49,748 bases of DNA from Acrasis kona (lineage: Eukaryota > Heterolobosea > Eutetramitea > Acrasida > Acrasidae). The position numbers and the translations under genes were made by a program. The DNA lies in NCBI GenBank assembly GCA_026419775.2, contig JAOPGA020001036.1, positions 1-49,748 of the forward strand, in the 5' to 3' direction. A model generated the notes under the pieces. The model ran no database searches. It had not been told where the DNA came from and worked only from the letters and a program-made list of their open reading frames with translations. Shown here piece by piece: positions 9,108-19,075 of the stretch; position 1 is the first letter of the stretch; every line of letters begins with the position of its first letter.

Positions 9108-9875
9108 TTACAACAATATTATAATCACCGTCGATATGGTCAAACACAAAACACTCACAACCTTCGTAGTAGAAGCATCAGATCTTTCGTCGACTGGTAG
9201 TGATGGGGTGGCAGTTACTTCTTGTGTTGGAGGTAATAAAGTCTCCACTGGACTTGTAGTAACGCTTGGGCTATCGCTCTCCATTACTGGTACAGTTTGT
9301 GGTGGTTGTGTCTGTTGTGTTGTTGGAGGTACTAATGGTTGTTCAGAAGTTGTTGGCTCTGGTTGTATCGTTGTTGGTTGATGTGTTGTGACTAATGACT
9401 GTGTACTTAAGGCTGTTGAGTTTGGTGAAGATGTGGTGGTGACCTCAATTGGTGTCGTAACATTTGTTATTGGAACTGGTGATTCTGTTGTATTAACAAT
9501 TGGTGTGGTTGTTATGTCGTTAGTTGTGTAAAATAAACTCAAACTACTAATCGTGAATATTGATGTAAAAGATGCACATAATGGTTTTAGTGAAACAGTT
9601 ACAACATTACCAGAAACTGATACTATAGCACATCTTCCCGATTCTGTGGGCGTTGCACCATCACATAATGTCGAACCATCCTCATTACTCGTTACATATA
9701 TTTGAACCTTTTGAAGAGTGCTACCCTGCGGTAGTGTTACTGATCCAGAATTGTTATCTGATACTGGAGGATTATCTATGATTTGGGTTGGCGTCTCTGA
9801 TGTGCACGTTAGACTGCAAGTAATGTTCAAGATTCCAAGAAATACTGTCAAAAAGATAATTGTCCTTATTCTCAT
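9108..9875 (-). CDS. Secreted, Thr/Pro-rich GPI-anchored-type surface protein
   Basis: 255 residues in one exon. A signal peptide (MRIRTIIFLTVFLGILNITC) leads into a small N-terminal region with several Cys (CTSETP, LCDGATP, GRCAIV, KPLCASF) of about 90 residues. A long Thr/Pro/Ser stalk follows, likely heavily O-glycosylated. The protein ends in a hydrophobic tail (VSVLCLTISTVIIILL) right after a small-residue region, the form expected of a GPI-attachment signal. It is therefore probably a stalked cell-surface protein. The small head domain is not one I recognise. Confidence 0.75.
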   Translation of the reverse strand: MRIRTIIFLTVFLGILNITCSLTCTSETPTQIIDNPPVSDNNSGSVTLPQGSTLQKVQIYVTSNEDGSTLCDGATPTESGRCAIVSVSGNVVTVSLKPLCASFTSIFTISSLSLFYTTNDITTTPIVNTTESPVPITNVTTPIEVTTTSSPNSTALSTQSLVTTHQPTTIQPEPTTSEQPLVPPTTQQTQPPQTVPVMESDSPSVTTSPVETLLPPTQEVTATPSLPVDERSDASTTKVVSVLCLTISTVIIILL

Positions 9876-10342
9876 TTTTTAAATGTTTATGGCGTTCAAA
9901 CACCGACAATCGGTCTTTTTATAATAAAAAAATTCAAAATAGATTACGGACGTCCGGTGCTGATCTGAGGGAGTTCTTAAAAGTTACATTACTTACAAAA
10001 ATAGAGAGCGCATCTTAGTTTATTAAGCTTGCTTCGTTGGACGAGCCCACATTAATAACTATAGGTTTAAGAGTTAGATTTCGTTGCATTAAAGTGTTTT
10101 AATGTTCTTCATGCATATATGTGTTTTTATTTTCTGAAAATCCTATCACGTACAAGTTTCCAGAAACTTCCAGATAAGTTCATTAAATCGTCGACAACAA
10201 TAAATTTGATGTCAGAAAATAGCAGTTGTACTGACGTCATTGTGTAGTCATTCAATTCTTGCATGTCGCCACCACAAAGGCCTTTGAAATCCGCTCTATT
10301 TTTAAATAGATCTAACCGGTTACAAATCAAAAAAAAACAACA
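9876..10342. promoter_or_regulatory. Intergenic region between divergent genes
   Basis: About 470 bases separate the starts of the surface protein (minus) and the esterase (plus), so both promoters should lie here. A tattttataataaaa-like A/T block near 9918-9932 may serve the minus gene, and an A-run immediately precedes the esterase ATG. A minus-strand frame at 10127-10330 has no ATG at its head and no recognisable content, so I do not call it. Confidence 0.35.
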
Positions 10343-11930
10343 ATGACAGAATACACATCGACATCTTCAGTCAAGCACGATAAATTAGGAGTGGTTTTCA
10401 ATGGATTGTCCACGGAAAATGGATACATCAATCAGTTCAGAGGAATCAGATTTGGAACAATATCAAAAAGATGGGAATACGGAAAAGCATACCAATACGA
10501 TGCCAATACCAAAGTCGATGCCACAAAATACGGGTAAGTACTTTTTATGAATATCAAATCACATCTTGTTCAGACCCATTTGTCCTCAGCCACCAACCCT
10601 GTCGGAGGTTAATCTTCTCCAAATACCCGAAGCCCACAGACAAGACCGCGCCTCTCTTGTTGCAGATGAACTTGACTGCCTCAATTTGATCATCACCGCA
10701 CCCGCCAACAAGGAGAAACTTCCAGTCATGGTTTGGATCTACGGAGGTGCCAACACTACCGGCGGCAATTGCTTTAAAGTCTACGATAGCACCCACCTGG
10801 TCAATGAATCCATCGTCCAAAGTTCTCCCATCCTAGTGGTCAACATCAACTACAGAGTCAACTTTTTCGGCTTTTCTGCACCCATCCAACATGAAGATGG
10901 CTTCTCAGGAAATTACGGCCTCCACGACCAACAACTTGCATTAAAGTGGATCAAGGAAAACATTGAACCATTCGGAGGTGATCCCGACCAAGTCACAATC
11001 GTAGGAGAGAGCGCAGGAAGCATGAATGCACACTATCAGATCCAGTCGCCGCTAAGCAAAGATTTATTCAAGAGAGCCATCCTGATGAGCGGAACCTCTC
11101 ACAGCAGTCCACCTCTTGCCTTGCAAACGCAAAAGCACATTTTCAGTAAATTAGGCCTGCCAAGCACGGAAGCGTCCGATCTTGTACAATTACCAGCACA
11201 ACAGCTAATTGACATTTTAATAAAGTTTCCAGGTCTTGTGTACTTTAATCCCACCGACGACGGAAAATTCTTCGGACCCAAATGGGAGTCTGATGCTGCA
11301 GCCGAATGGTGTGAATCCATCATGATTGGTGATTGTGGTTTTGAAAGTGTATTGTGGCTCCAGGTCATTAACAAGAAGAATTCTAATCAAATAAAAGAAG
11401 CGTTAAACCAAGATGGTTTAGATGCAGATTTTAAACAAAATGTGTTGCGTGAATATCCTGGTCTGGATTCAAGTGGTGACGAAGGTGCCAGAAAGTCTGC
11501 TCTGGACTATGTGAACGATGTTTTGTTTGCCGCCAATGTTGATCGTGTTTGTAGTGATTTTGTAAAGAAGGAAAAATCTGTTCATCGTTTCTTGTTTGAC
11601 CAAGGCAATCCATTCGAGGGTCCCTTGAAGAATATACCTCACCATGCTGTAGATGTCCTTTATTTGTTCGCAAACACTCCTCTCATCACTCACCAGCAAA
11701 AAGAGATTAGCAAGGAGTTCCAATCTAAAGTGCTAAAATTTGTGAACGGAGGAGAACCTTTTGGTAAGGTACCCGAAGTAATGTATGGATTTGGACCAAA
11801 TGACCATTATGGATTAGTTAGCAGTACAGAATATAGAATGAGGCGCCGTCATAAGGGATTCAAAGTCATTTTAGATGCCAACATTGACCAAGCACGCAAG
11901 ATTGCCACACATTTAATTATGAATCAATAA
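10343..11930 (+). CDS. Type-B carboxylesterase / lipase (alpha/beta hydrolase)
   Basis: Exons 10343-10533 and 10574-11930 with a 40-nt intron (phase 2) encode 515 residues. Motifs of the cholinesterase-like family: N-terminal FRGIRFG, the oxyanion-hole stretch VWIYGGANTTGG, the nucleophile elbow VTIVGESAGSMNAHY (Ser about 210), the acid in GDCGFES, and the catalytic His in PHHAVDVLYLF. It hydrolyses carboxylic esters; substrate unknown. No signal peptide is present at the Met, so it is probably cytosolic, unlike most secreted relatives. Length is normal for the family. Confidence 0.93.
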
Positions 11931-12058
11931 ATTTCATTTTATGAACATGTTCGAGTACGAAATTATATACGAACGAACCATAATGGTACTGAGTTAGGGA
12001 ATAGAACGTACGACGTGTGTAGTAAAATTTAGGTTTATTTACAAGTATTTAGGGGTGT

Positions 12059-12340
12059 TCATTCTAAAACCAAGCTGTCTCCTCTATAGTGTTCTCTGGC
12101 ATGTTGGTATTGTTCCATTTTTCGATTTGTTAGTTCCTGGAGCTCTGCTTTCAGACGTTGGAGCTCTTCCTCTTGGTTTTCGTTCAACTTTTTCTTCTTT
12201 TTAAAGCTGTAGATTCTGGCTCTTTTCCCATTGATTTGGTGCGAAATGTTACTTGTACCTTCTTCGTCAATGTGTTTTTGTAGCTCGAGCATGTTGTTCA
12301 TACTCATACTTCTTCTTCTGTTCATTCGTGTCTCTTGCAT
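12059..12340 (-). CDS. Small basic coiled-coil protein, unknown
   Basis: 93 residues. The N-terminus is Arg/Met-rich, followed by a lysine run (FKKKKKLNENQEEELQRL) and a heptad-like helix (LQRLKAELQELTNRKMEQ). It looks like a small structural or nuclear coiled-coil protein. An in-frame stop lies upstream of the ATG and the start context is A/T-rich, as in the neighbours. It converges with the esterase gene. No family recognised. Confidence 0.55.
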   Translation of the reverse strand: MQETRMNRRRSMSMNNMLELQKHIDEEGTSNISHQINGKRARIYSFKKKKKLNENQEEELQRLKAELQELTNRKMEQYQHAREHYRGDSLVLE

Positions 12341-12640
12341 TATTTTTTTTTAAAACGATTCAGGTTCTAAAAAAACTATTTATCAAAATGCGGATCAAAG
12401 TTCGATCTATAATTATATTATTTTTCCTTGAATGGTCAGTGTTCCATGATCTTCTATTTATTTTTGGGTAAAATATAAAACAGTAGATGACGCATCTTGG
12501 AAGAATATTTTATTCAGTTATGGACGTTGTAGGCTTTTACTACCAGAATTGAATCTGTTATAAGAATCAAAGTTGAAGCATACACATAGTATATTAGACT
12601 TATTCTTCTCATTGAATAGATCTTTTATGTTTCCAATTAA
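12341..12640. other. Intergenic, no supported gene
   Basis: A/T-rich. A 27-codon plus-strand frame at about 12388 encodes a hydrophobic peptide but has no other support. Confidence 0.4.
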
Positions 12641-13045
12641 TATCAGTCTTGAAAGTGTCAAAACTTGAGCGACCAGCCCTCACACCTGCCCTTCTAGCCA
12701 ACACTAAAACGCTTAAAGCCGATCGAGCAGCAGTTCTTATCTCTGCTTTTGCTGCAGCTCCTCCAACTGGCACAAACGATGCAATTTCTCCTTTGCTCCA
12801 AACTTTCCTCTGCTCATATCCCTTAATGCGCCACCTCCACGACTAAGAAGAAATTTACCCATCCCTGTCGCTTTGGAAACAATTCCTTTGATGACAGTAA
12901 ACCACCAGCTACTTTCTTCGAGTTCTTAATGCCTTTTTTAATGGTGCTACCAATCTTCTTTAAGACTTTTTTTTGGCACCGAATGCGTTGGCGTCAACAA
13001 AACGACAAATACAAGGAGGAAGAGTGGGCAACAAGAAGATCGCAT
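12640..13045 (-). pseudogene. Broken gene for a secreted, lysine-rich, amphipathic peptide-like protein
   Basis: The minus strand begins with a convincing signal peptide (MRSSCCPLFLLVFVVLLTPT). Further stretches in more than one frame encode Lys- and Gly/Ala-rich amphipathic sequence (for example KKIGSTIKKGIKNSKK and VPVGGAAAKAEIRTAAR). The frame is not maintained and no intron choice I tried explains it, so it looks like a fossil with about three breaks. The composition suggests a membrane-active secreted peptide, but the family is unknown. Confidence 0.4.
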
Positions 13046-13110
13046 TAATTATAGACGTCTCAATGCCCTTATTTATAATTCTTGTAATGCTATTTCAATT
13101 GTAAAACTAC

Positions 13111-13377
13111 ATGATGAATTACTCAGGAATAACCGAAAACAAGCCCGAAAGAGAATCATCATCGAAATGTCCACATGATGACATTCATCGTCAACCTTAT
13201 ATCGAAACATATAGGGGTTATAGACACTCGGGAGAAGACTTTTATTTTTCCATGTACACTTGTCAAAAATGTAAGAAGAGATGGACAGATCCATGTACCA
13301 CTATTACAGATACTACTACTTGGGACAAACAACTAGACCCTCATGTAACAAAACATTTTCCCAGAGAAGAGTATTAA
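13111..13377 (+). CDS. Small protein with a zinc-ribbon-like motif
   Basis: 88 residues, one exon. A single Cys/His pair (KCPHDDIH) is followed about 35 residues later by FYFSMYTCQKCKKRWTDP. The second half resembles the C-terminal zinc ribbon of TFIIS and RPA12-type proteins (aromatic, C-x-x-C, then RW), but the first knuckle is atypical. It may be a small nucleic-acid-binding protein; the link to transcription factors is only a motif resemblance. The start is an ATGATG pair, and either could be used. Confidence 0.5.
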   Translation: MMNYSGITENKPERESSSKCPHDDIHRQPYIETYRGYRHSGEDFYFSMYTCQKCKKRWTDPCTTITDTTTWDKQLDPHVTKHFPREEY

Positions 13378-13730
13378 GTACTCAAGCGAAGGACAGAAAT
13401 AAAACTCGGTTTGTTGAAAGTTGATTATGAGCATCACGATATTCGAAAGCATTCAACCTATGATGATGTCCTCCGATTATTTTTTTTCCACCATCAACTA
13501 AATTTCAAGAACGAACACCGGAGATCATGTTGCGAATCGTGGTTTGTCGACACATCCATAAAGTCCAACATTCGCCAGATTACATTATCACGAAATCTTG
13601 CTCCGCTCTATTTGATTTGCTCCCTCTTTGTTGTTCTTTGAATATCATGAAACTTCTGTTGCTTAGTTAAGAGGTCAAGAGACGAATATTACAATTTTAA
13701 AGTCAGTGTCAATGACTCAACCATCCAATA
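13378..13730. other. Intergenic, no supported gene
   Basis: Short frames occur on both strands (longest 76 codons, plus strand) without motifs, composition or start context to support them. Confidence 0.4.
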
Positions 13731-14234
13731 ATGGCAAATCATCAAACACAATGGAAACAACCCGACTTTAAGGTTCCGCTTCCAAAGCTCACCTTTGTTC
13801 TACATTTAGAGTGCGATCTTGAGCCAGTGAAAGAAGTTGGCACAGGTCCTTACGGAAAACGTTTATTTGCAGGATTTTTAGGTGGAAGGTTCGAGGGACC
13901 CAAACTACGAGGTGAAATTCTACCACACGGCGGTGATTGGTTGCTGGTGAATAACGAAACTTCTGTCGCACACTTGGACACCAGGTATAATCTAAGGACG
14001 CATGATGGTGCGTTGATCTACATCCAGACGAGAGGCACTAGAACCGGTCCAAAAGAGACTCTGGATGAGTTGTATAATAATCCCAACATTGATCCCAATC
14101 AGTATTGCATGAGACTGAACTGTTTCTTGGAGACTGGAGATGAGAGGTACAAGTGGGTAAACAATCACGTGTTCGTAGCCACCTGCGCCAGAAGGGCCGA
14201 CATGGTAATATATGACATGTTCTGTTTGGAATAA
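13731..14234 (+). CDS. DUF3237 (UPF0311) family protein
   Basis: 167 residues, matching the usual size of this beta-barrel-like family. The sequence follows the family pattern: an early VLHLECDLEPVKEVGTGPYG, then GPKLRGEILPHGGDWLLV, DTRYNLRTHDGALIYIQTRG, and a C-terminal NNHVFVATCAR. The family is widespread in bacteria and fungi; a biochemical role is not established. Cytosolic by sequence. The stop is only 20 bases from the stop of the convergent membrane-protein gene. Confidence 0.85.
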   Translation: MANHQTQWKQPDFKVPLPKLTFVLHLECDLEPVKEVGTGPYGKRLFAGFLGGRFEGPKLRGEILPHGGDWLLVNNETSVAHLDTRYNLRTHDGALIYIQTRGTRTGPKETLDELYNNPNIDPNQYCMRLNCFLETGDERYKWVNNHVFVATCARRADMVIYDMFCLE

Positions 14235-14254
14235 AAAAAACAATTTACACATAA

Positions 14255-15349
14255 TTAAGCTTTACTCTGTACATTTTGTTTATCGCTGCTAACAATTGTT
14301 TTTTTTGGATTTCTGTCAATACATTCCCACAACTGTATCACGCTTCCTATTAAAAATGCCCAACTACCCCAAAAAGTAGAACATCCTGATTGATAACCGG
14401 TCGCATAATTGATGCCACTGCTATAACCCAATGCTCCGCTCAACAAGAAGCCAATGGCACCAATCAAGTTCCAGAAACCAACATGCCAGCCGATTGATTT
14501 TAAATTTAAAATCATCCACCACTTCTTTTGTGTTTCGTACATCAACAACAAACTGGCGATAACAAATCCTGCGCCCCCCACGACCTGTTCGGTCCAGAAA
14601 AGACCTATCGCCAAACCACCGAGTGGGTCTTCTACCACGCCGGGTACTACGCCGGCAATGGTGCTTATCCAAAAGATGGACGCCGCGAAGAATTGAACAA
14701 TATTTGCGATGGTTCCCAAATCTCTGAGGTTCAGCTTGAGTCTGTACAATCTGTAAATTCTTCTCTTTTTAGGTTTAAAGTCAAATTCAACCTTTTCCTT
14801 TTGCGAGTGAAGGGACTCGATGAGTGAAAGCGTAGCACCGACCTCAAATAAAGTTCCACCGGCGAATGCTGTCCATAAAGCGGCTTGTAAGTAGTTGGCA
14901 TAGATGGAACTATTTACGTATGGAAGAAAAACGAAAAAGCCATTAACAACCCATACAATGGAACCGACCGTGAAGAACATTGCCACCCACCAGGATATGT
15001 TGAGCGGCTGTATATAATGTTTGGCTGCTGGCAGTCGATCGTAAACTCTCTTATAAAATGGAACTTTAGGCTTTTCTGCCAAATGTATCCGAATGTTCTG
15101 TCGACCCTTTCTATGGTCTCTCGCAGACCATTCGAGCTTAAGATTCTCGTGCGTGCCATGTTGAAAGTGTGTGTGTGTTGGGTGAAGGAGGGGAATTACT
15201 GCTGTGCCTCCATGTGGGTTCTTGATAATTTTGTGTGACTGTGTATCGAGATGAAAATGATGTTTTTGTGGTTGATTTCGATCATGTTCCGACTGTTTCG
15301 ACTCTTCTTCGGGTATGTCTACGATGCTCTCAATGTTTTGAAGCTCCAT
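14255..15349 (-). CDS. Six-span integral membrane protein, unknown function
   Basis: 364 residues in one exon. A charged, His-rich cytosolic N-terminal region of about 120 residues is followed by six hydrophobic segments, for example ISWWVAMFFTVGSIVWVV, YLQAALWTAFAGGTLFEVG and GFWNLIGAIGFLLSGALGY. Between spans 2 and 3 lies a basic loop (FKPKKRRIYRLYRLKL). It resembles uncharacterised multi-pass proteins known from fungi and other protists. The start is taken at the ATG giving MELQN, since the codon three triplets earlier is GTG. Confidence 0.75.
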   Translation of the reverse strand: MELQNIESIVDIPEEESKQSEHDRNQPQKHHFHLDTQSHKIIKNPHGGTAVIPLLHPTHTHFQHGTHENLKLEWSARDHRKGRQNIRIHLAEKPKVPFYKRVYDRLPAAKHYIQPLNISWWVAMFFTVGSIVWVVNGFFVFLPYVNSSIYANYLQAALWTAFAGGTLFEVGATLSLIESLHSQKEKVEFDFKPKKRRIYRLYRLKLNLRDLGTIANIVQFFAASIFWISTIAGVVPGVVEDPLGGLAIGLFWTEQVVGGAGFVIASLLLMYETQKKWWMILNLKSIGWHVGFWNLIGAIGFLLSGALGYSSGINYATGYQSGCSTFWGSWAFLIGSVIQLWECIDRNPKKTIVSSDKQNVQSKA

Positions 15350-15468
15350 CACTTCTGTTTTAAAAAAAATTCTATCGCTTCTTGTTATAATTAATAGTAT
15401 TTATAGATTCACACATTTACAGAAAAAGTAAAAATAAAATTCATTTATACTATTAATAGTAGTGGTAT

Positions 15469-16215
15469 TTATTGTTTTTTTACCTTTGGTCCCAATATAT
15501 AATTAAACAAACGTGTCACAATCTTGTGTATGGGCGATCCATAGTACAGACCAATTGATATGATGACAAGACCCAACGAGCCAATTAACGAATCAGATAA
15601 GTAGTGCGCCCCGCTCACAAGTCTAGGAGAGCAGAAGAACAAAGCCAATATTATCGACATCAAGTCGACTGGTAGAGATTTAAAAGTGAACATGTAGAAC
15701 AACCAAGACAATGCAATTGCGGAGTGGTCGCTTGGGAAACTCGACTCGGATATATCTTTAACACCCATATTTGTGTTCATGGACGAAACTCTATATGCAC
15801 TGTGGTAGTGAGTTGGGCTTCTTCTTTCAGGTTCGACCAAGCCAACAAGCTTGAATAGAACCAAATAAAGAGAAACCAAAGAGACAAAGAACGATAAAAA
15901 TCGAATAATCTCTGCCCTGAACGTGTTCCTGGTTTGAACCTTCTTCATACAAACTAAAAGAATTAATAACATGAGAACGTCTGCAACGACATCGAATCTC
16001 TTTGTAGTACATAGCGCCGTTGGCCATCTCATAAACTCATGATCTCGTAATAATCCGTTGAAGAATTTAAACGTTCTAACGTCCAAATCGTCACAAAAAT
16101 CTCTTACGCTCTTGACGTTTTTCCATAAAAATAAAATGATCGATGCTGCAGATAGCGACGTCAATAAAGTTATTGGTCTCCAGTAAGGTCCTTCTCTGGT
16201 TGTTCGTGTTTTCAT
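15469..16215 (-). CDS. PAP2-superfamily membrane phosphatase
   Basis: 248 residues with about five or six membrane spans. The three phosphatase motifs are readable: a K...R-P-like stretch (KLVGLVEPERRSPT), SSFPSDHSA with the catalytic His (around residue 162), and RLVSGAHYLSD with the second His and Asp. The family removes phosphate from lipid phosphates or pyrophosphates such as phosphatidate or dolichyl diphosphate. Asp replaces the usual Gly in PSGH, which is common in bacterial and protist members. Likely in ER or other membranes. Confidence 0.85.
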   Translation of the reverse strand: MKTRTTREGPYWRPITLLTSLSAASIILFLWKNVKSVRDFCDDLDVRTFKFFNGLLRDHEFMRWPTALCTTKRFDVVADVLMLLILLVCMKKVQTRNTFRAEIIRFLSFFVSLVSLYLVLFKLVGLVEPERRSPTHYHSAYRVSSMNTNMGVKDISESSFPSDHSAIALSWLFYMFTFKSLPVDLMSIILALFFCSPRLVSGAHYLSDSLIGSLGLVIISIGLYYGSPIHKIVTRLFNYILGPKVKKQ

Positions 16216-16345
16216 GCTTATTTAAAAATTCTAAAAATAAACTTGATTACAATTAACACATTTTCTGATAAACTTCAACGTAATGCGTTAAAATGTTCAA
16301 ACTGCTTAGGGGAAACAAGACCGCACATAAACAATAATATTTATT

Positions 16346-17569
16346 TTACAGAAACAAAATAATGGTACACATCACTATAAATACATTAACCACATTCACT
16401 TGGTTCAATGTTGATGACTTTGATGAAACAATAGCGCTGTTACGGAAAGTTGCATTCAGCACGTCAGGCTCTATCCAAGACCCCAAACCGGTTACCAAGT
16501 CATAACCGACATAACAGTTATTCACATCCGATGATTTGAACGTACTAACTGACCGCCCAACTGTTATATCTCTAAACAATAAACTACTATTATACAAAAA
16601 CTCTGCGTTGACTACCGTGCCCGTTTGTGAAGCTCTTGCCGCCAATATGGGGCAGGATGCACTTGTACCCCCCATTACCTGCCACTTTTTGTTTGTGTAG
16701 ATGGCCATTCCTGTTTGTGGGTCGGCAATAAAACTAACATCTGGGATAAGTCTACCTGAAGAAGGATTCTTTGCCAAGAAATTTTTAACAAGATTATGTT
16801 TCTGTTGAATACGGTTGGGACTTGAATATTTAGACTGTCCACCTCCAGATAAAATCCATCCGGTCTCATTGATTCGATTCGAGGTGATTGATATTGTTGT
16901 TCCTCCAACTGCAACAACATTTGGGCTGCTTGAAGGATAATACACCGTTGCTCCGCTGTCTCCACTTGCTGCAAAGAAACTTACTCCCGGTTGAACAAAA
17001 ATGTTCTCTAACGAAAGTTGGTCCGGAGTCTCCTCAAACCCGAAGCTCATTGACACATAGTTTGAGTTAAGCTTTGCATATTGGATTGCCACCAGCATAT
17101 CTGCCACTGTATCAGAATTTGCCAATACCAGTAGAATGCGTGCACCAGGGGAAATTGCATGTGCGATTTGAACGTCTAGTGAAATTTCTGGAAGCCAAGA
17201 GCCTTTAGGGTCTATAGGTATGTTGACACTGGATCCATTTTGTCCCACTTTCTTGAAGCAACCATTTAATGTTGTGCAACTTGGCAACCCAAACTGACGG
17301 CTGTATACTTCGAGTTCTTCCTCAATACTATTGGACTCGTATGCAGCAACAATACTAATCACTGAGCCCGATCCTGCAGTCATACTTGTACTAAAACCAT
17401 AAAACGATTTTATATCATCAGGAGAGAACCCTCTTATGCTATTCTCTTGTGACCGTTGCCTTGGTGCATCACTGATAATATAGAATGGAGTAAATCTCTT
17501 CGATAACACATCCTGGCAGTGGCAATACATCACAACAGTTAACAAGCACACCAACATCACTCGTTTCAT
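16346..17569 (-). CDS. Sedolisin-type serine peptidase (S53) with GPI-type tail and no propeptide domain
   Basis: 407 residues from MKRVMLVCLL, a signal peptide; a longer open frame upstream was rejected because it would bury this signal. The catalytic E-x-x-x-D pair lies in LPEISLDVQ (Glu128, Asp132), the oxyanion Asp in AASGDSG (204), and the nucleophile in GGTSASCP (Ser303). Calcium-site residues near DVNNCYVGYDLVTGLGS fit the family. S53 enzymes are acid endopeptidases of lysosomes or the cell exterior. Only about 25 residues separate the signal peptide from the catalytic domain, so the large activation propeptide usual in this family is missing. A hydrophobic C-terminus (VVNVFIVMCTIILFL) suggests membrane anchoring. 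Confidence 0.9.
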   Translation of the reverse strand: MKRVMLVCLLTVVMYCHCQDVLSKRFTPFYIISDAPRQRSQENSIRGFSPDDIKSFYGFSTSMTAGSGSVISIVAAYESNSIEEELEVYSRQFGLPSCTTLNGCFKKVGQNGSSVNIPIDPKGSWLPEISLDVQIAHAISPGARILLVLANSDTVADMLVAIQYAKLNSNYVSMSFGFEETPDQLSLENIFVQPGVSFFAASGDSGATVYYPSSSPNVVAVGGTTISITSNRINETGWILSGGGQSKYSSPNRIQQKHNLVKNFLAKNPSSGRLIPDVSFIADPQTGMAIYTNKKWQVMGGTSASCPILAARASQTGTVVNAEFLYNSSLLFRDITVGRSVSTFKSSDVNNCYVGYDLVTGLGSWIEPDVLNATFRNSAIVSSKSSTLNQVNVVNVFIVMCTIILFL

Positions 17570-17758
17570 TGTGTTGTTAAATGTTGAGGAATGAAAATGC
17601 GACCCGTCAGAAAGAAAGAAAAACAAGCCCAAATAAATGAAATAATAATACCAAATTTAATGTTATGCAACAAGTGACACCTTTTCTGACGCAAACCCTT
17701 TTTCTTTCAAATAGTCCGCAATCTCTTTTTGTAAACCACAAATAAGGTATAATGTGGC

Positions 17759-18700
17759 TTATCTACACTTTGAGGCCAATAAGACAAGAAAATCCTCAAC
17801 GTGGGCCCCTGCCTTCTTGAGCGATTTGGATTCGATTGGACAAAATGGTAAGCAAAGGAATTCTGGCAAGTCATGGTTCTTATCCACGCTGTTTATGATC
17901 CTGCCCAAGTGACGTCCCTGTGATGTCATTTTATCCTGAATCACACACTCTGGAGAAAATACCAAAATGTTGGAGAAGAATTCCGTGCAGCTAGCATTTG
18001 ATGATATTTGAAAATGTCTATTGGTTTGAATGCTTTGTGTTTTGTAATGTAGACTACATGGCAGGAATGTGTGAAAAATATCCTTAATGTAACTGTGGGA
18101 CGCTCTTCTTGGTCGCAAAAGCGCCGCAGAGGAATTTGTTTTGAATGATGTTTGTTGAGAAAAAACACTAGGGCACACTACTAAATAATCAAAACTCATG
18201 CTGTCCAAAGAATCCATTGATGTCTTCTCAAAGAACAACCTGTTGGTGCTGACGTGCTGAACGGTAACATTTGTCACGATGCGAGTCTGCTCTAATATCT
18301 TGAGTGCGTTGGATGTTGATTTTCCATAAAGCTCGTCTGTAATGATAACCACGTCAAACTTTGATTCGAGGTGTTCGGCCGTCGAGACTGCTACTTCGTC
18401 AGCTCCAAGAATAATAACTCTTTTTCTGGCATTAATGTTGTAGCTCGAAAAGTCAGAGTCCCTAACAAGCACGGAGCCCTTTCGTGTGGATACGAATTGC
18501 TTCATGTGGGATTGTACTCGGTTAATGACGTTGGCCGCATGACCACGGTCGCAGTCTAGGAAGCCAGAACACCACGATATTATTTCCTTGCCGGTGCGAG
18601 GCTTGTTGGTGCTGCCAAACTTAAAGTCTTTGAGTGCGAATAACAATTCCTCTTCTTGCTGTTCCATTCGTTTTTTCGGCTTTAACATAAGAATTTTCAT
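17759..18700 (-). CDS. Protein with a Rossmann-like segment, unknown
   Basis: 313 residues, one exon. The first 95 residues are basic and helical. At about 93-125 the stretch KRVIILGADEVAVSTAEHLE followed by FDVVIITDE looks like the first two strands and helix of a Rossmann nucleotide-binding fold, as in FAD/NAD oxidoreductases of the AIF/NDH-2 type. The Gly pattern is degenerate (G-A-D-E-V-A) and I see no second dinucleotide-binding motif, so catalytic activity is doubtful. Cys-rich near the C-terminus (SKCR at the end). Identity uncertain. Confidence 0.6.
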   Translation of the reverse strand: MKILMLKPKKRMEQQEEELLFALKDFKFGSTNKPRTGKEIISWCSGFLDCDRGHAANVINRVQSHMKQFVSTRKGSVLVRDSDFSSYNINARKRVIILGADEVAVSTAEHLESKFDVVIITDELYGKSTSNALKILEQTRIVTNVTVQHVSTNRLFFEKTSMDSLDSMSFDYLVVCPSVFSQQTSFKTNSSAALLRPRRASHSYIKDIFHTFLPCSLHYKTQSIQTNRHFQISSNASCTEFFSNILVFSPECVIQDKMTSQGRHLGRIINSVDKNHDLPEFLCLPFCPIESKSLKKAGAHVEDFLVLLASKCR

Positions 18701-18761
18701 CCTTTTTTAACCGTCCAATTATCAAAAAAAGATTAGATTCAGGACTTTTTTGGTAACTACT

Positions 18762-18973
18762 ATGGCCAAACAAAGAAGGTACTCTCCAAACAGAAATTCA
18801 ACGTTGCCTGTCAACGTCTAAGAAGGACTGACATGGAGGCTTTTATTGAATCAGATTCTGAAAAGATACTATTCAGTTTTGATGCTTTGACAGCGCTCCA
18901 ATTACCCAATACAACATTGATGCTTACAAAAGATGAATCATACACAGTTGAAGCATTCAGACAGAGATTGTAG
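18762..18973 (+). CDS. Possible 55-residue protein with a 17-nt first exon
   Basis: The ATG at 18762 opens a 17-nt exon (MAKQR). A gt...ag intron of 44 nt (18779-18822) leads in frame into RRTDMEAFIESDSEKILF and onward to a TAG. Alternatively translation starts at the Met at 18833 and gives 46 residues. The size and start-exon pattern match other genes here, but there is no family match and no motif. Confidence 0.35.
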
Positions 18974-19075
18974 ATCAAGTGTTAAATATTCTCTAACAAG
19001 AGAGCAACTTGATATGAATAGAGCAGAGATGTGATTCAAATGCAATCATTGTCATAGGGTTGACTGATTTTAAAG

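Noticed and set aside
9136-9381. Plus-strand Gly/Val/Thr-rich frame
   Set aside because: Complement of the Thr/Pro stalk of the GPI-type protein, whose repeat composition keeps the other strand open.
10127-10330. Minus-strand 67-codon frame upstream of the esterase
   Set aside because: Begins at TTG, not ATG, lacks motifs and lies in the shared promoter region.
12388-12471. 27-codon hydrophobic plus-strand frame
   Set aside because: Could be a signal-like exon, but no downstream exon continues it.
12649-12846. Plus-strand 65-codon frame rich in Ala and Leu
   Set aside because: It is the opposite strand of the broken secreted-peptide gene and has no start context.
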